DNA of 64,000 bases from Actinia tenebrosa (GCF_009602425.1 NW_022258614.1:319577-383576); one strand, 5' to 3'; shown: positions 1 to 11,507, counted from the first letter of the stretch. Made by a program: numbers and translations. Notes: a model not told the origin generated them from the sequence alone.

Positions 1-533
1 GTTCGATCAGACGTTATCAGTCATATAAGCAATATCGATCCGTGAAAAGTAGAGCTATGCTTTCCTTTCTTTTTTGACAAAGTTTACTGACAAGAACATT
101 TACTGCACTTGGATCTCTATATCATATGCCCGCAAAGGACTCTTGGGTTGTGCGTTGAAGACTTCTTGGTACTATTGCGCAATTTCTGCATTTTCTGACA
201 AGGAATAATATAATAACAAAGGATGGTAAGAAGATAAGAAAATTAATTGGTGATTCTGACTGAAAACTTTGGGATATTTGATCTTGTTGCGTCATGGCGC
301 AAGATCAAATTCACAAGTAGTGTGACATGCATAACGCAAAACTGTTTATTTTATAGCCTAAAAAAGGGCAGAACCTCCAATTACTTTAATATTATGTAAA
401 GAAAACCTTAAGAGAGGTTAGGGTTAGACAAAATTATTCTTTTCTGTGAAACATTCCATTACTTTGACTAACACTGCAAACTTCGTCAGTTGTACCAGGT
501 CTCTGCGCATGATACAGGCAACCCAGTGAACGC

Positions 534-3038
534 CTATAGGGCGCCTTGTTGTGAATTTGTCGAATCAAGCCGGGTGGCAATTTTCATCTGGGGGCGGGTG
601 GGCTCGGGGATTATAAACCTCTCCCCAGTTTCCCTCTCTGTGTTCTCAATAAAACCAGCCAGGCCAGGGCTAATGAATGATACGATAGAACCCGCCAAAA
701 ATGCTAGAATTTCCTGAAACTAACGTTTGAATGGAAAAAGATAATGATCTGCTGACAAACGAACTGTGACCGATCATGACAAGATGGTGAGAACAACCGA
801 ATGGTCCTATCGGTGTGTGGTCGGTGGGTGGTCGGTAATTTTTGGCTGATTGATTCAGTATTTTGTTTGCGTCATAAATATTTAGATTTGTTTACTTTTG
901 TTTTTGATATATTCTTATCAGTTCTAGCCAGCTATTATGACAGCTCATCAAAGCTTCTTAGCAATTACGAACAAGATTACAATTGCCAAAGGAAAAGCCT
1001 AGAGTGAGGAGTGATTCTTATTACTTACAAGAAACACTGAGCACGAATTAATTGGCCTTTTTTTCTGGCCTTTCGTGCAAACAGCCGATTTTAATTGGAG
1101 AACATTACTAATATCTACAACTTACTAAAAAAAATAAGATTGTTTTATTTCTAAGGCTTTGCCACACGTAACAGGATATTTTTGAAAAAATAATCTTAAC
1201 AGATTGGCCACTTGATACCCCAATCGAAAAACCGCGCAACTTTTCGAACACGGATAAGTATGTACGAGCGAAAATGATTCGAAAACGCTTCGTGTGGCTA
1301 AGAATTTTTTTTAAAAACGGAATTTTAAAAATCCGTTTTTAAAATTGTCGGGATAAGTGTAGACGAGGAATAAGTTAAGATAAATTAATACCCAATAATG
1401 ACGTTAAAGAGTTATTTCAGTATTCCACGCATTGCGTGGTTTTTCTTATCATTAGGGAGAACACTTCCATCTATGAAGTTCATGATAGAGACCAGTATGA
1501 TTCTCAAGCATTTACCCACCTGGCTAAACTTCTACTGAAGTCGACCAAGCTAAACCTTTCATCAGTTTATGTAATATGTATGAAGACGTTCCACGCTAAA
1601 TCCGGTGGATTTTTTTCGCACGCTACCTTTCGTATCCGATCAGGGGATCAAATTTGTAAAAGCTAGGCCTTCCACTCGAGAATTAATAAAGAAAATCAAT
1701 CATTTTCAAGAGGTATCATCTTCATGAGCTAGCTATGTTTACACTGAAACGCGACGATACATTCTAACAGGGTACCATCGTATTTGGTTTTTGGTTTTGG
1801 GAATCTAAAAAAGTACGTGCTGATACAATTTTTCAATAAACCTTCAAATTTTAAACTAGAATAACCTCTGGGCTGATCTAAGTTAGGGCACACCTATTAC
1901 TCACACGCGGACTGCCTTGAAACAACCTCGTGGACTGCATGATCGAGGTCAGGCAACGGCTAACTCACAGGTATAACCCTGAAACCACCTCTGGGTTGAT
2001 ATAAGGACAGGGCACGGCTAACTGACAGATAGAATCCTAAAACAACCTCTGGGTTGAAAGGACAGGGCACGGTAACACGCAGATCGAACCATGAAACAAC
2101 TTCTGGGTTGATATAAGGTCAGGGCACGGCTAACTGACAGATAGAACCCTGAAACAACCTCTGGGTTGAAAGGACAGGGCACGGTAACACGCAGATCGAA
2201 CCTTGAAACAACTTCTTTGTTGATATAAGGTCAGGGCACGGCTAACTGACAGATAGAACCCTGAAACGACCTCTGAGTTGATCTTAGGTTTTGTGAAGGG
2301 AGGAAAATGGGAGAACCCCATTTAACTGAGTCGAGTTGCCACTGCAGTGCAAATTGGGGCTGTTTTAGGGAACAAAACTAGACGCCATCTTGGAAATATG
2401 TTCCCTAAAACAGCACTGTATGCAAGGTCAACTCGAACCATTTTTTCCCTTAACCTAGAAATGGTTAAAATGCCCAGAGTCAGCCAAAAGCCCAAGCTGT
2501 AATCTGAGACATGTTTTTTTAACTGANTCTGCTGCAGGGGTGATTCCCATGCATGTGTTTATAGTCTAGTTAAGACACAGGAGGCAAATAGGGCATCCAT
2601 TATTCCCAAACAAACATTTATTTTATAAGTGAACCCTGAAACAACCCTTGGGCTGATCTAAGCCTTGAGCACGGCTAATTCAAAGATTGAAGGCGTGGAA
2701 CAAACTCTGGGCTGATCTAAGCCTTGAGCAAGGCTAATTCAAAGATCGAAGCGTCAAACAACTCTGGGCTGATCTAAGCCTAGAGCAAGGCTAACTCAAA
2801 GCTTGAATTAGAATCTGTTTTAGTGTGTTGGGTTTTGCGAAGGGAGGAAAATTGGGAAAATTGGGAAACACCGCCCTAGCTCGAATCAAGGGAAAGAAAA
2901 ACTAGGAGACTGCCGGCAGTCGACAAAACCATCTCCTCATTTTTTGCATGGCTCTCAAAACCATTTAAGGTAGAAGAGGTGTATCTAAAACTCACGTGAA
3001 GTGGCCGTAGGATTAACAACACGCAATGAGGCGGCCAT
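534..3038 (-). CDS. Candidate three-exon gene for a small single-pass membrane protein, family unknown
   Basis: I do not recognise this protein. Proposed exons on the minus strand are 3038-2996, 1114-1029 and 713-534, totalling 309 nt: 102 codons plus TAG. Exon 1 opens at an ATG with A at -3 and G at +4 and ends at a GTGAGT donor. Exon 2 has a TAG acceptor and a GTAAGT donor. Exon 3 has a TTTCAG acceptor. Phases fit at both junctions (1 nt + 2 nt, then phase 0). The product starts MAASLRVVNPTATS. A basic patch (KGQKKRP) precedes one hydrophobic segment at about residues 40-65 (ending FISPGLAGFI), followed by a polar tail rich in E, T, R and P. The last exon is clearly richer in GC than its flanks. 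Intron 1 (about 1.9 kb) holds the minisatellite arrays. Because I searched for compatible splice sites, chance assembly is possible. The final exon is the best supported piece. Confidence 0.35.
1863..2288 (-). repeat. Minisatellite array 1 (54/58/62-bp units)
   Basis: Eight units start at about 1863, 1925, 1987, 2045, 2099, 2157, 2211 and 2269. Each carries the core ACAACCTCTGGGTTGAT and then GGGCACGGCTAAC. From 2045 on, spacings alternate 54 and 58, so a 112-bp dimer is itself repeated. The unit is the reverse complement of the 57-bp unit at 8076-8324. Confidence 0.9.
2332..2436. repeat. Imperfect inverted repeat (hairpin) between two minisatellite arrays
   Basis: The arms GCTGTTTTAGGGAACA (2359-2374) and its exact reverse complement (2399-2414) flank a 24-bp spacer. 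Weaker complementarity extends outward to CGAGTTG/CAACTCG. This looks like a small foldback element. Confidence 0.7.
2636..2808 (-). repeat. Minisatellite array 2 (57-60-bp units, three copies)
   Basis: Three units start at about 2644, 2704 and 2761. They share CTGGGCTGATCTAAGCC and GAGCAAGGCTAATTC with array 1 but form a separate variant subfamily. A short stretch resembling the tRNA-related short repeat (see 22798-22955) follows at about 2838-2895. Confidence 0.85.
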
Positions 3039-3347
3039 AATTCTAAGTTAAAAAGGTCGAATGGTTGTCTGACCCGGTAAAAATATTGTAATCCTGTGCC
3101 TCCGAATTGAGCGATGCGTCCAGCGATGCTCACAGTACTAACTGCGCACAACACCAAGAGATCTATCTACCAAAAACAATGCCAGATATGCCTGGCTCCG
3201 GCGAAGGTCTACTGATGATGACTCGAAATCGGCTCTAAAAAATGTCTTTCTAATCCAAGATTATCCGAGTTCTGATACAAATCTCGGAATATTTATGATT
3301 TCTATATTACATAATAGAAGATTTGGTGTCCTGGATTAATCTCATCT

Positions 3348-4418
3348 TTACACCCTGGACTCCCTCAACGGAGAATCTATTGCATAAGATCTTATGACTG
3401 CAGTTTCTGTCTTGTTGTTGTTCTCATGTGGAGTGTTAGTATTATGTGAATTCCAACCTTGAGTATAATGTTCCCTGTAACCCCATCTTTTTCGACAACA
3501 GCGGAACACATACAAAAAATACCGCAAATATTCGCGTCGAAATTGTTTAGTAAGTGTTCCGTAAACGATGGGATTTAAGCAGCTATGAAGTGCAGAAAGA
3601 ATGACACTGGCGTTAAAAAATATTATCAAGCTCTTTTGATCCGAGCTTCCAAAGTCCACCATCATCCAACAGATTTGTCCAGGCAGTAAACACACTGCGA
3701 ATAAAATGACTATCGTCGCTAAAGTCTTGACTATCTGTAGATTTTCTTTCCTGAATTGTTGGTGGACTTGGGTGTGGCGTTCGAACTTCGAAGCGCTGCT
3801 GCGGTTCAAATCAAAGATGATTCTTATGTACGCGACGGTGATGATAGCCAATGGAAGAACATACTGTAGAATGACTAGAGACAAGGTGTAGGCTCTCTTG
3901 TGGTCCGTTGTAGGCCACATTTCTGTGCAAGTTCCTTTTTCTGCGCGTCCAACAACGACTAGAGGCATGATGAAGACGGCCGATATAGCCCATATGATTG
4001 CAATACTGATATAAACATTACGATGTCTCATATCTGGTTTGAATGGATTAAGAATGACATAGCACCGATGCACGGCCATGAACGTTAAAGTGTATACGCT
4101 TAGACAATAAGTCGTGGTCATCACCGGAGGAATAAACTTGCACATGCCAGTCGACATTTTCGCGGGAACGAACCAATTGTACACGTAAATAGGCAAAAAG
4201 GCTATAAACATCAAGTCTGCGATAGCCAAATTCATGATGTACAAGTCATTGACACTTCGCCTTGAGCGTTTACCTTTGACGATAATAAGAACGAGAATAT
4301 TACCCACAGATCCAACGAGAAACGTGACAACATAAACGGCCAATTGAACTTTCCCAACAGCATCATCCAAAGGCGAACTGTTCTCTGGGTTACTCATAGA
4401 CGCGTTCGTCTGTTCCAT
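3348..4418 (-). CDS. Class A (rhodopsin-type) G-protein-coupled receptor, neuropeptide-receptor-like
   Basis: A plasma-membrane receptor coupling an extracellular, probably peptide, ligand to heterotrimeric G proteins. The start is the ATG at 4418; the frame opens further upstream only through a non-ATG codon. The product is 356 aa from one coding exon. Two N-glycosylation sites (N5, N13) precede seven hydrophobic segments at about 24-46, 57-80, 93-121, 135-155, 177-202, 228-252 and 262-287. Family marks seen: GN in TM1, NLAIADL in TM2, Cys93 and Cys164 for the TM3-ECL2 disulfide, CLLPG in TM6, NPIVY in TM7, and a CC pair near 307-308 fit for palmitoylation. The TM3 DRY motif is replaced by HRC (117-119), leaving only the Arg. 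The overall pattern recalls invertebrate neuropeptide receptors (galanin, allatostatin, NPY-like), but the ligand cannot be named. ATG to TAA is open with no break. Confidence 0.9.
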   Translation of the reverse strand: MEQTNASMSNPENSSPLDDAVGKVQLAVYVVTFLVGSVGNILVLIIVKGKRSRRSVNDLYIMNLAIADLMFIAFLPIYVYNWFVPAKMSTGMCKFIPPVMTTTYCLSVYTLTFMAVHRCYVILNPFKPDMRHRNVYISIAIIWAISAVFIMPLVVVGRAEKGTCTEMWPTTDHKRAYTLSLVILQYVLPLAIITVAYIRIIFDLNRSSASKFERHTQVHQQFRKENLQIVKTLATIVILFAVCLLPGQICWMMVDFGSSDQKSLIIFFNASVILSALHSCLNPIVYGTLTKQFRREYLRYFLYVFRCCRKRWGYREHYTQGWNSHNTNTPHENNNKTETAVIRSYAIDSPLRESRV

Positions 4419-4431
4419 ATCTATTGATGTT

Positions 4432-4906
4432 CTGTAAATCAGTCTCAAACGGCTCTAAATCCACTTCAGAATTGCCTGGCTTATTTGCATTGGACGAAAA
4501 AAAGCCACTTAAAGCTCGGGCTACTTGATCAAGGTCACCAAAGCACTCTTAAAAGTTCAATTGCCTTGTCGATGAAAACTCAGTAACGATTGGGTTTGTA
4601 CTTGAATGCGTAATGGAGCGAGATATTAAATATAAACTGTCTAGATGAAAGAGAAGGCATCCCCGGTGCTCACTGTACTCGTCTGGGAATCCAAAGAACC
4701 TCGATGATGAAAGCTGATGGCAAATTTTTCCACTGAAAAAAAAAAGCTCTCCGTCACTCGTCAGAGCATTCCTTACCTAGCAGGTGTTCTTGGATCGTCG
4801 AGGTTTGCTATGAGGGTTTGTTTCTTGAAGACAAGTAATGGAATACGACAGGGGCTCAGCCGTGTCACCTCACACCATGCAAGCTGCTCGTTGCTGCGTA
4901 TATACC
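4432..4906 (-). promoter_or_regulatory. Probable TATA promoter, non-coding 5' exon and leader intron of the GPCR
   Basis: A TATATA box lies at 4899-4904, which would place a start site near 4870. A strong GTAAGG donor is at 4776-4771 and a TTTACAG acceptor ends at 4432, only 13 nt before the ATG. Together these predict a non-coding exon of about 95 nt (ending at 4777) and a 345-nt leader intron. Inference from motifs only. Confidence 0.4.
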
Positions 4907-4989
4907 TAGGCGAGATAAAAACGTTGAGATTATTACTATTGATTGAATTGTTTACAATGCCTATCAACTTGAAATTGCTAGAATAGGGA

Positions 4990-6714
4990 TATCACCAGGC
5001 GATTTTAGCCAACTTGTCGTCGCTGTTTGCCGGCGCCAGAGGAATCTGTCATTTTTTTCATCACGTATGTGACAACGATGCATTTCCCCAGCTTTTGCGG
5101 TGGCGTTTAGGGAAAAAAACTGTCAACCAGCGAAACTCCTTAAGTCGGATGAGTCACAAATCATATATCTCTTATAAGCCACCAGCATAGCGCAGTAGAA
5201 ATAGATATTAACATTTTAAAAAGCGATAGCAGAACTATTGTAACCAGATTTCATAAAAACTCTCAACGAGTTTTAATCCTAGCGAAATGGTGTCTGACAG
5301 TCGGTCTTTAAGCACCAGAACTAAATAGAAGCAATGTCTTCCGCTTCGAAGACAAAATCGGAAGGGAAAGGCCGAAGAAAGAAAAGTTAATGTATATTTT
5401 CCTGCGGGGATGTGGCGCAGAGTCTGAGTCAAGGATTAGCCGTTTTGCTATATTTATAATTATTAGAGGTTACTGATCCCAATATCTTAGAAGTCACGGT
5501 ATTGATATGGAAGAGGTCAGAAATACAGAGCTAATTGGCTTGGGTCACTCCCTTGCCTGTGGAAATAAAGTATTGATCTGTTTACATTTCTTGTCCTCTC
5601 TGCCAAAAACCACAGAACACTTTCAAACAATTTACCTCGTTTAGCTGTCAATTACGAGTTAGTTTGGCTGTTCCTGATTTTGTTACCCGAAAGAAAAACA
5701 CTAGTCAGACGAAATGAAAAGCAAACATGCTGCGAGTGAGTGCTTTTGATTCTTAGAGTTGCAGTGAGTGATCCCCACACGACAGTCTTAATTAAATCAG
5801 CTAATTATGAAAAGTCCTCAGGCGAACTTTTGATATCCCTTTTCCTTTCGTAGTATAAATATACTGCTATGGATAGTATTACGCTGTGGTTTTAGGTTAC
5901 TTTTAATTAAAATAAAAACGAGTTTTAGTCGCAAACTGTGCAACCAATAAAAACATGTTTTTGATGGTTTTTGAAATTTTTCAACGATTCATAATTTGAT
6001 TTCATTAAGGATTAAACTGTTATTGCTGTTCCTAGTGTTGCTTTGCTTTTCTCTCTCTTTCCCTCCCTCCATCCCTCTCTTTCACACCCCATCTATTTCT
6101 TTTATTCTCTTTGTCACAGGCTCTCTTTGACTCTCTTTGTCTATGTCTTTGTCTGTCTGTCTGTCTGTCCGTCTTCCTTTCTTTTAATCTCAATTTCTCT
6201 TTATAAGAAACAATCTCATTGCGCAAATCTTTACTGAAAAATCCTTCGTAACGCGACNCTTCGTTTGAAACTCAATGAAACTCAACTGAACTTCCACCCA
6301 ACTGGGATAACGTAAATCCAACGAATGTGCGGCCTTAATGCAAGGAATTTAATCTCTTTCCCTTCAAAACAGCAAACGCCCGACCGAGAATAAATAACCT
6401 CTGTACCCCAGGGCACTAGAAAAGCTATCATCTGTTTTTCAATTAAAAGAATGAATGTTCAAGTTTCTTTGTCTAACCAACTTGAACGTGATGTCCAAAA
6501 CAAGATACAGGAAATGTGCTCGACAATTTCAACGTGCTTCGTGCTTGAAACAAAAAAACTCCCTCGATCTGTATACATTTGTCGACTCGATTTCTTAATG
6601 CTGTGCGAGATTATCTTATTATTAGTTGGAAGGATTGCTAGACCACGCCATGGAATGTTTTCCTGTTTGCATAGTTCTATTTTGATATAGTTCCGTTTCC
6701 TCAGTGAATCAACA
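4990..6714. other. Intergenic, no gene seen
   Basis: AT-rich sequence with only short chance reading frames on both strands. The one notable structure is a pyrimidine-rich low-complexity run at about 6043-6205, with CTCTCTTT, CCCTCC and a (TCTG)n core near 6151-6168. Confidence 0.6.
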
Positions 6715-6865
6715 GGGCCCGGTAGTACGAAGGGTGAATAGCGCTATCCGAAGAATAAATCTTATCCAATGGATTAATTATTGGATAAAAGCATCGACTT
6801 AACCACTGGATAAGGATTTATCCGTTGGATAGCGCTATCAACCCTTCGTACAACTAACCGGGCCC
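6715..6865. repeat. 151-bp foldback (MITE-like) element
   Basis: The element is palindromic nearly end to end. The GGGCCCGG and CCGGGCCC ends are followed inward by AGTACGAAGGGTGAATAG / TATCAACCCTTCGTAC and GCGCTATCC / GGATAGCGC. No coding capacity. It is of the compact miniature inverted-repeat type. Confidence 0.85.
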
Positions 6866-8075
6866 AGAATATTACGTCATAGGTATAAACATATTATATG
6901 GGCATTTATACTCCTTTTTTTGCGCAAAATCTTAAATCTTTCGCTTCGACAATTTTTCTAAAGAAACTACGGAAAGAATGGACAGAATGTATGTGGGACC
7001 AAAACTATATAAACATTATTGCGCTAGAAATCTAAAAAATTTGATCTTTCTTTATGACTAAACATTTCAAGGTTATTAGCCTTGAATTTCGCCTTATTAT
7101 TTTTTGTGGAGAAAAGCGAAAACTACCGTGGGAAAATGTATATTTATGAGAAAACAAGACAATAATCATTACTGATCGTCAGGGCTCAAAAAAATCTATT
7201 AATAACTGCTATAACTGCTATATATATAACATAATACCATTGATATCGACATGACCTTTTTGTGAATGGGTATAAGTTACTGGTACTAGAACAAACCAAA
7301 CAGTATGAAAAGTTAGTCGTGATTGGCATTGATGCTGGTGAAGACTTACGACTAGCGCCACGGTCGCGGTAATGATGACAGTTCGTTAAGCCAATCACAG
7401 TGCGCGAATCATAATGCTCGTCCAATCAACATCTTCGAGAGCAGCAGTTACCGTAAGTCTTTCACAGACTTTTAAAGATCTTTTCATTAGGAGATCCTCG
7501 CTTACCCCGTATTCCAAAAGCTCTTTATAAAATTTCTAATTCATTGATAGCTTGAATAACATCTTGGCTGATCAAAGTCGGCACGTGCAAACTCACAGAT
7601 GGAATTGAACTCTTTAGTTTGGGCGTCTGGATGTTTTCCTTATTTCAGACCACGTGTCATTCTCTTCAGTATTTTTTTTTTATTATTATTATTATAATTA
7701 AGACAACTTTTAAGAAGGTGCATTAGTTTGGAGGTAAATTGAGCAAATAATTTCGTGCTCAAAGGAATAAAAAATTGAAAAACATCGCGCCCAAGTCACG
7801 AAGATCTATAAACGATTGATGTCAAGAATGACCAAAATGTCATTTCTTCCAAACGTTGTTTACTGTCAGTGATATTAGTTCAAACACACAAGACGACCAA
7901 CATATCTTAAAATTAATAGATCTCCTTTCCTCGTTGGGCTAATTTGTACTTTTATCAGGAAGCTACGAAAAGATTTCATTAAGTTTTGATAGGAAATATC
8001 CCCATAGATTTGAAGCATCCTATTGGCTGACTTCCTCAAAGTTTGATTTGCAGATTTGATTGGCTAGGATTTTAC
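6866..8075. other. Intergenic, no gene seen
   Basis: No convincing coding frame. A degenerate single minisatellite unit lies at about 7560-7600, and two CCAATCA motifs lie near 7377 and 7422. A short (TTA)n run is at about 7680. Confidence 0.6.
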
Positions 8076-8324
8076 AGGTTGTTTCAGGGTTCGATCTGTG
8101 AGTTAGCCGTGCCCTGACTTAGATCAGCTCAGAGGTTGTTCCAGGGTTCGATCTGTGAGTTAGCCATGCCCTGACTTAGATCAGCCCAGGGGTTGTTTCA
8201 GGGTTCGATCTGTGAGTTAGCCGTGCCCTGACTTAGATCAGCCCAGAGGTTGTTTCAGGGTTCGATCTGTGAGTTAGCCATGCCCTGACTTAGATCAGCT
8301 CAGAGGTTGTTTCAGGGTTTCGAT
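8076..8324 (+). repeat. Minisatellite array 3, exact 57-bp period, 4.4 copies
   Basis: Units start at 8076, 8133, 8190, 8247 and 8304 (partial). Each carries TTTCAGGGTTCGATCTGTG and GCCCTGACTTAGATC, with only one to three differences between copies. It is the same family as 1863-2288 and 2636-2808 but in the opposite orientation. Each unit holds GGTTCGATC, which resembles a tRNA B box. Confidence 0.95.
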
Positions 8325-8735
8325 AAAGTTGAAGCTTTATTTTCAGGAAGAAGAATTTTCTAACGATGAAGTAAGAAAAAACCACAGCGATCCCGTCAGG
8401 GATGAAAACTTCCAAGCCGAAAAAATTCTGTACTATTCATTCAAATGTAACGCAAGATACATTAGGGCCACGCATGCGCAAGACAAGGACATGTAAAATC
8501 AGTCATTGTACGGTCACCACGGTCATAACACACATATTGTAATGAATTTGTTCACAATTATACAAAAACTTATTTTAGTATAAATCACTTCATTCTTGTT
8601 AATTCCGTCAAACTTTTTTTCTTTTTTTATAAATGATTGCAACTAAATCTAACTAACTACTTCCCAGTTAACGTCATTGGTTTGCTTACTCAAGGCAGTC
8701 TGTCACGTAGTGTCACGTAAAGCCTTCAAACTAGA

Positions 8736-8947
8736 CACCAATCATCCTGTAATAGTAATCTTAGTGTGTTTTGAACTTTATTTAGAAACACCTATCATCC
8801 TGTAATAGTAATCTTAGCGTGTTTTGAACTTTATTTAGAAACACCTATCATCCTGTAATAGTAATCTTACTGTGTTTTTGACTTTATTTAGAAACACCAA
8901 TCATCCTGTAATAGTGATCTTAGTGTGTTTTGAACTTTATTTTGAAA
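8736..8947. repeat. 53-bp tandem repeat, four copies
   Basis: The unit begins CACCAATCATCCTGTAATAG and ends ACTTTATTTAGAAA. Four near-identical copies run head to tail, unrelated in sequence to the 57-bp family. Confidence 0.95.
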
Positions 8948-9399
8948 CATACCTCAAGAAGCACCTGTATTTGATCTCTTATCCCAGCCATATTGAGGCG
9001 GATCACCGTCAAAGGAAGTCGGTGAATCATTCAAAGAAAACCATGAATCATCCTTAATTCACACAGTCAATAACTACTGAATCGCGGAAGTAAACGACTG
9101 CAAACAGAATTTATTTCATATTGTCTTTGATATCTGTGGACTACCACGAACGACTTATTTTTCTAGGTTATTAGATTTCAAACGACTATTTGATCAACAA
9201 AAAATCCATGTAAATCCAGATAAATAGTGTAAAAATGATTAAAAAGATATCTCCTCAAATAAAAATGTCAGTTTATTCGGTTAATGAACGCACACAGATT
9301 TTTAAATAACTCTTCTGAGCCATATTGAAATTTTCTCCTGATCTCTCCTCTCCCCAAAGGGGCAGTTTTGACTAATTTTCGCGCGCTTCAAATGCATGC

Positions 9400-9449
9400 A
9401 TCTATAATAAGTCATCTATAATAAGTTATCTATAATAATGCATCTATAA
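9400..9449. repeat. Short tandem repeat of TCTATAATAAG
   Basis: Four copies of an 11-13-bp unit, TCTATAATAAGTCA and variants. Just downstream (9481-9540) is AATGGCTTCCGCTATGAACC with two CCAATCA motifs. A similar block recurs at 37926-37990. Confidence 0.7.
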
Positions 9450-10307
9450 GTGGGAAATGTCACCGTTACTGTCACTGTTAAATGGCTTCCGCTATGAACC
9501 AATCAAAAGACGAGGCACACCAACCAATCAAAATGCTACTAAGTAAGGAAGCCCTTCGAGAGTCGGCTCCACTAGGCCGCATGCATCTTCTTTCTCATTT
9601 ATTACCGACACTTAATTCAAATTTTGATAACGAATTCAATTGATTAAGAATCGTAGTTGAAATGTTCGCAATAGGTATATATATTAATCGTAAACCTCTT
9701 CGTGTTATTGTGAATGGGACACAAAATTGCCTTGTGAATAAAAGGAATTTCACTGAATTTTCTGGCTTTTTTTTTTTNTTTTTTTTTTTGTTTTTTTTGT
9801 TTTTTTTTTTGTATTACCCTAATGAATACAATGTCTTGGACGCAAAAAATGTTTTGTAAATTCGAATGAAATGTCTTTTTATTTTACTAAAACGTTCAGT
9901 TTTTGAATTCTTGGGGGATACTGAAACAAGCGGTACGCATGCGCAAATTTTCTTCTTGATTCATCCAAGCTAGTACGGTTTTCTTCTAACATTCTCTTTT
10001 TATTTCACCTATACCTTTCTATGCTACGTTTTGAAACATTTACCTTACTTTCCTGTCTAATTTGTAATACTAGATTTACAACTTACAAACTGCAATTAAC
10101 GTGATATAGATTAAAGTGATATAGAAAAGAAAAACCACTTAGTCGACGTCATTAAAAAAAAAAGGAAAATTATCCTTCCAAGAAAAGGCTATATAGCTTC
10201 AAAACTACGACATTATAAATGGTACTCAGTAATATTAAGGTAAAAGTTAAGGCTCTCGAGAAAGTTCTGTCTTTAAGTAATATTGCTTCAGAAGAAATTG
10301 AATCGAT

Positions 10308-10498
10308 TTAAAACTGAGGAAAAAACGATTTCATGTTGTAGCCGGAAAACTTGGCTCTTTCTTGTCCTCTTAATTTCTTGGTGTTCCAAGGCACCCGAGG
10401 CGTGAAGACAATTAAACAATACCCTGCGAAACAAAAACCTAACGCAGAATACATAATGCTTGCTACACAAAGAAAGACCCGGAAAATTCTATTAGCGA
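10308..10498 (-). CDS. Possible terminal coding exon of an unidentified membrane protein
   Basis: A 191-nt minus-strand segment opens after a TTCCAG acceptor and reads 62 codons to TAA. It gives one strongly hydrophobic stretch (about residues 9-31, including SIMYSALGFCFAGY) and then a basic polar tail with PRVPWNTKKLRGQE, ending FFPQF. The exon begins in phase 1, so an upstream exon ending in one odd base is required. A GTGATT donor at about 10934 would fit the phase, but its frame has no ATG. The segment is richer in G+C than its surroundings. I cannot assign a family. A chance frame is a real alternative. Confidence 0.25.
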
Positions 10499-10499
10499 C

Positions 10500-11507
10500 T
10501 GGAATATCGAATCGAAAAAGTCACTTTACGGAAATTACATTTCGAAGCGAAGATGGTTATTGAATAAAAAAATAAAAAATAAAAAAAACAAAGGCAAAGC
10601 TACACAGAGGATATCAAAGGACCTCAAAGTGATAATAGCTAATTACGGGGAAAATATGCATACTTAGAGCAATGTTAGTAGTGGAGTAACAATTACTTAC
10701 GATATTATGAATCAGTTATTATATATTTCTGAGATGAGTCCAGTCTTGTATGTTGTTTTACCAATGCCTTTTTACTTTTCACTCTCAAATACCCGCCGTT
10801 GTACTGACTGCTTGTGACTAGACAAGAGTAATGGTTCTTTAGGCTTTGAGAATCATGAAGCCAAATTACACATTCTTGGCCGAGTGGAAGACAAAATAGA
10901 CCGTTACCAAGGTGACTGAGTGGGGTGGTTATGAATCACCTGCTGTGGCGTGGACAAGCCGAGAACATTTTTGATGGCATGATTTATGGGCTAGTCAATG
11001 GCCATCTTAATAATTGTCAAATAAAAACGAACAGGTAATTTTAGAGATGGGCGAAAATAGTGATTATGGTGCCTCTGTCTTGGCAGGAGCTTAGCGTGGG
11101 GGAACCACCCCACAATCCCCCACAAACGTTTGACTAAAATGTTGCTTTTTTCCAATATTGTTGGGCTACCTGTGGCTTTGGCTTGAATTTTCGCGCCAAA
11201 ACGCGAGTGCTCGCCCCTATATTTTTTTGGGGGCATTTTTGGTAAGTGAAAAATAAATTAAATAATTTTCTGTAGATAAAATAGAAGCATGAACAGAGGA
11301 ACAAATAAACAGCAGAATGAATATGAACCAGTAAGTCAAGCAAACAAACAAATCCGTAAAAATAGAAATAAAAAATCACTTTCATTTAAGTGTGTAGTCG
11401 TTCTAGCGCTTTCGCACTAATTGGGGACACTTTTCGCTCACACGCACTACCACTACATTTAATATTTTATGCACACGACGCTCAGCTCACATGTTGATTT
11501 TTACTAA
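10500..11507. other. Intergenic, no supported gene
   Basis: A GC-richer patch at about 10850-11240 holds short frames on both strands but no consistent gene model. It reads as repeat-derived. Confidence 0.4.

Noticed and set aside
1436-1666. Plus-strand frame following a TTATCATTAG acceptor-like sequence
   Set aside because: No good donor and no partner exon. It lies inside the intron of the better minus-strand model.
2876-3157. 93-codon minus-strand frame
   Set aside because: Starts at a non-ATG codon. The GTGAGT donor and the shifted ATG frame at 3038 explain the region better.
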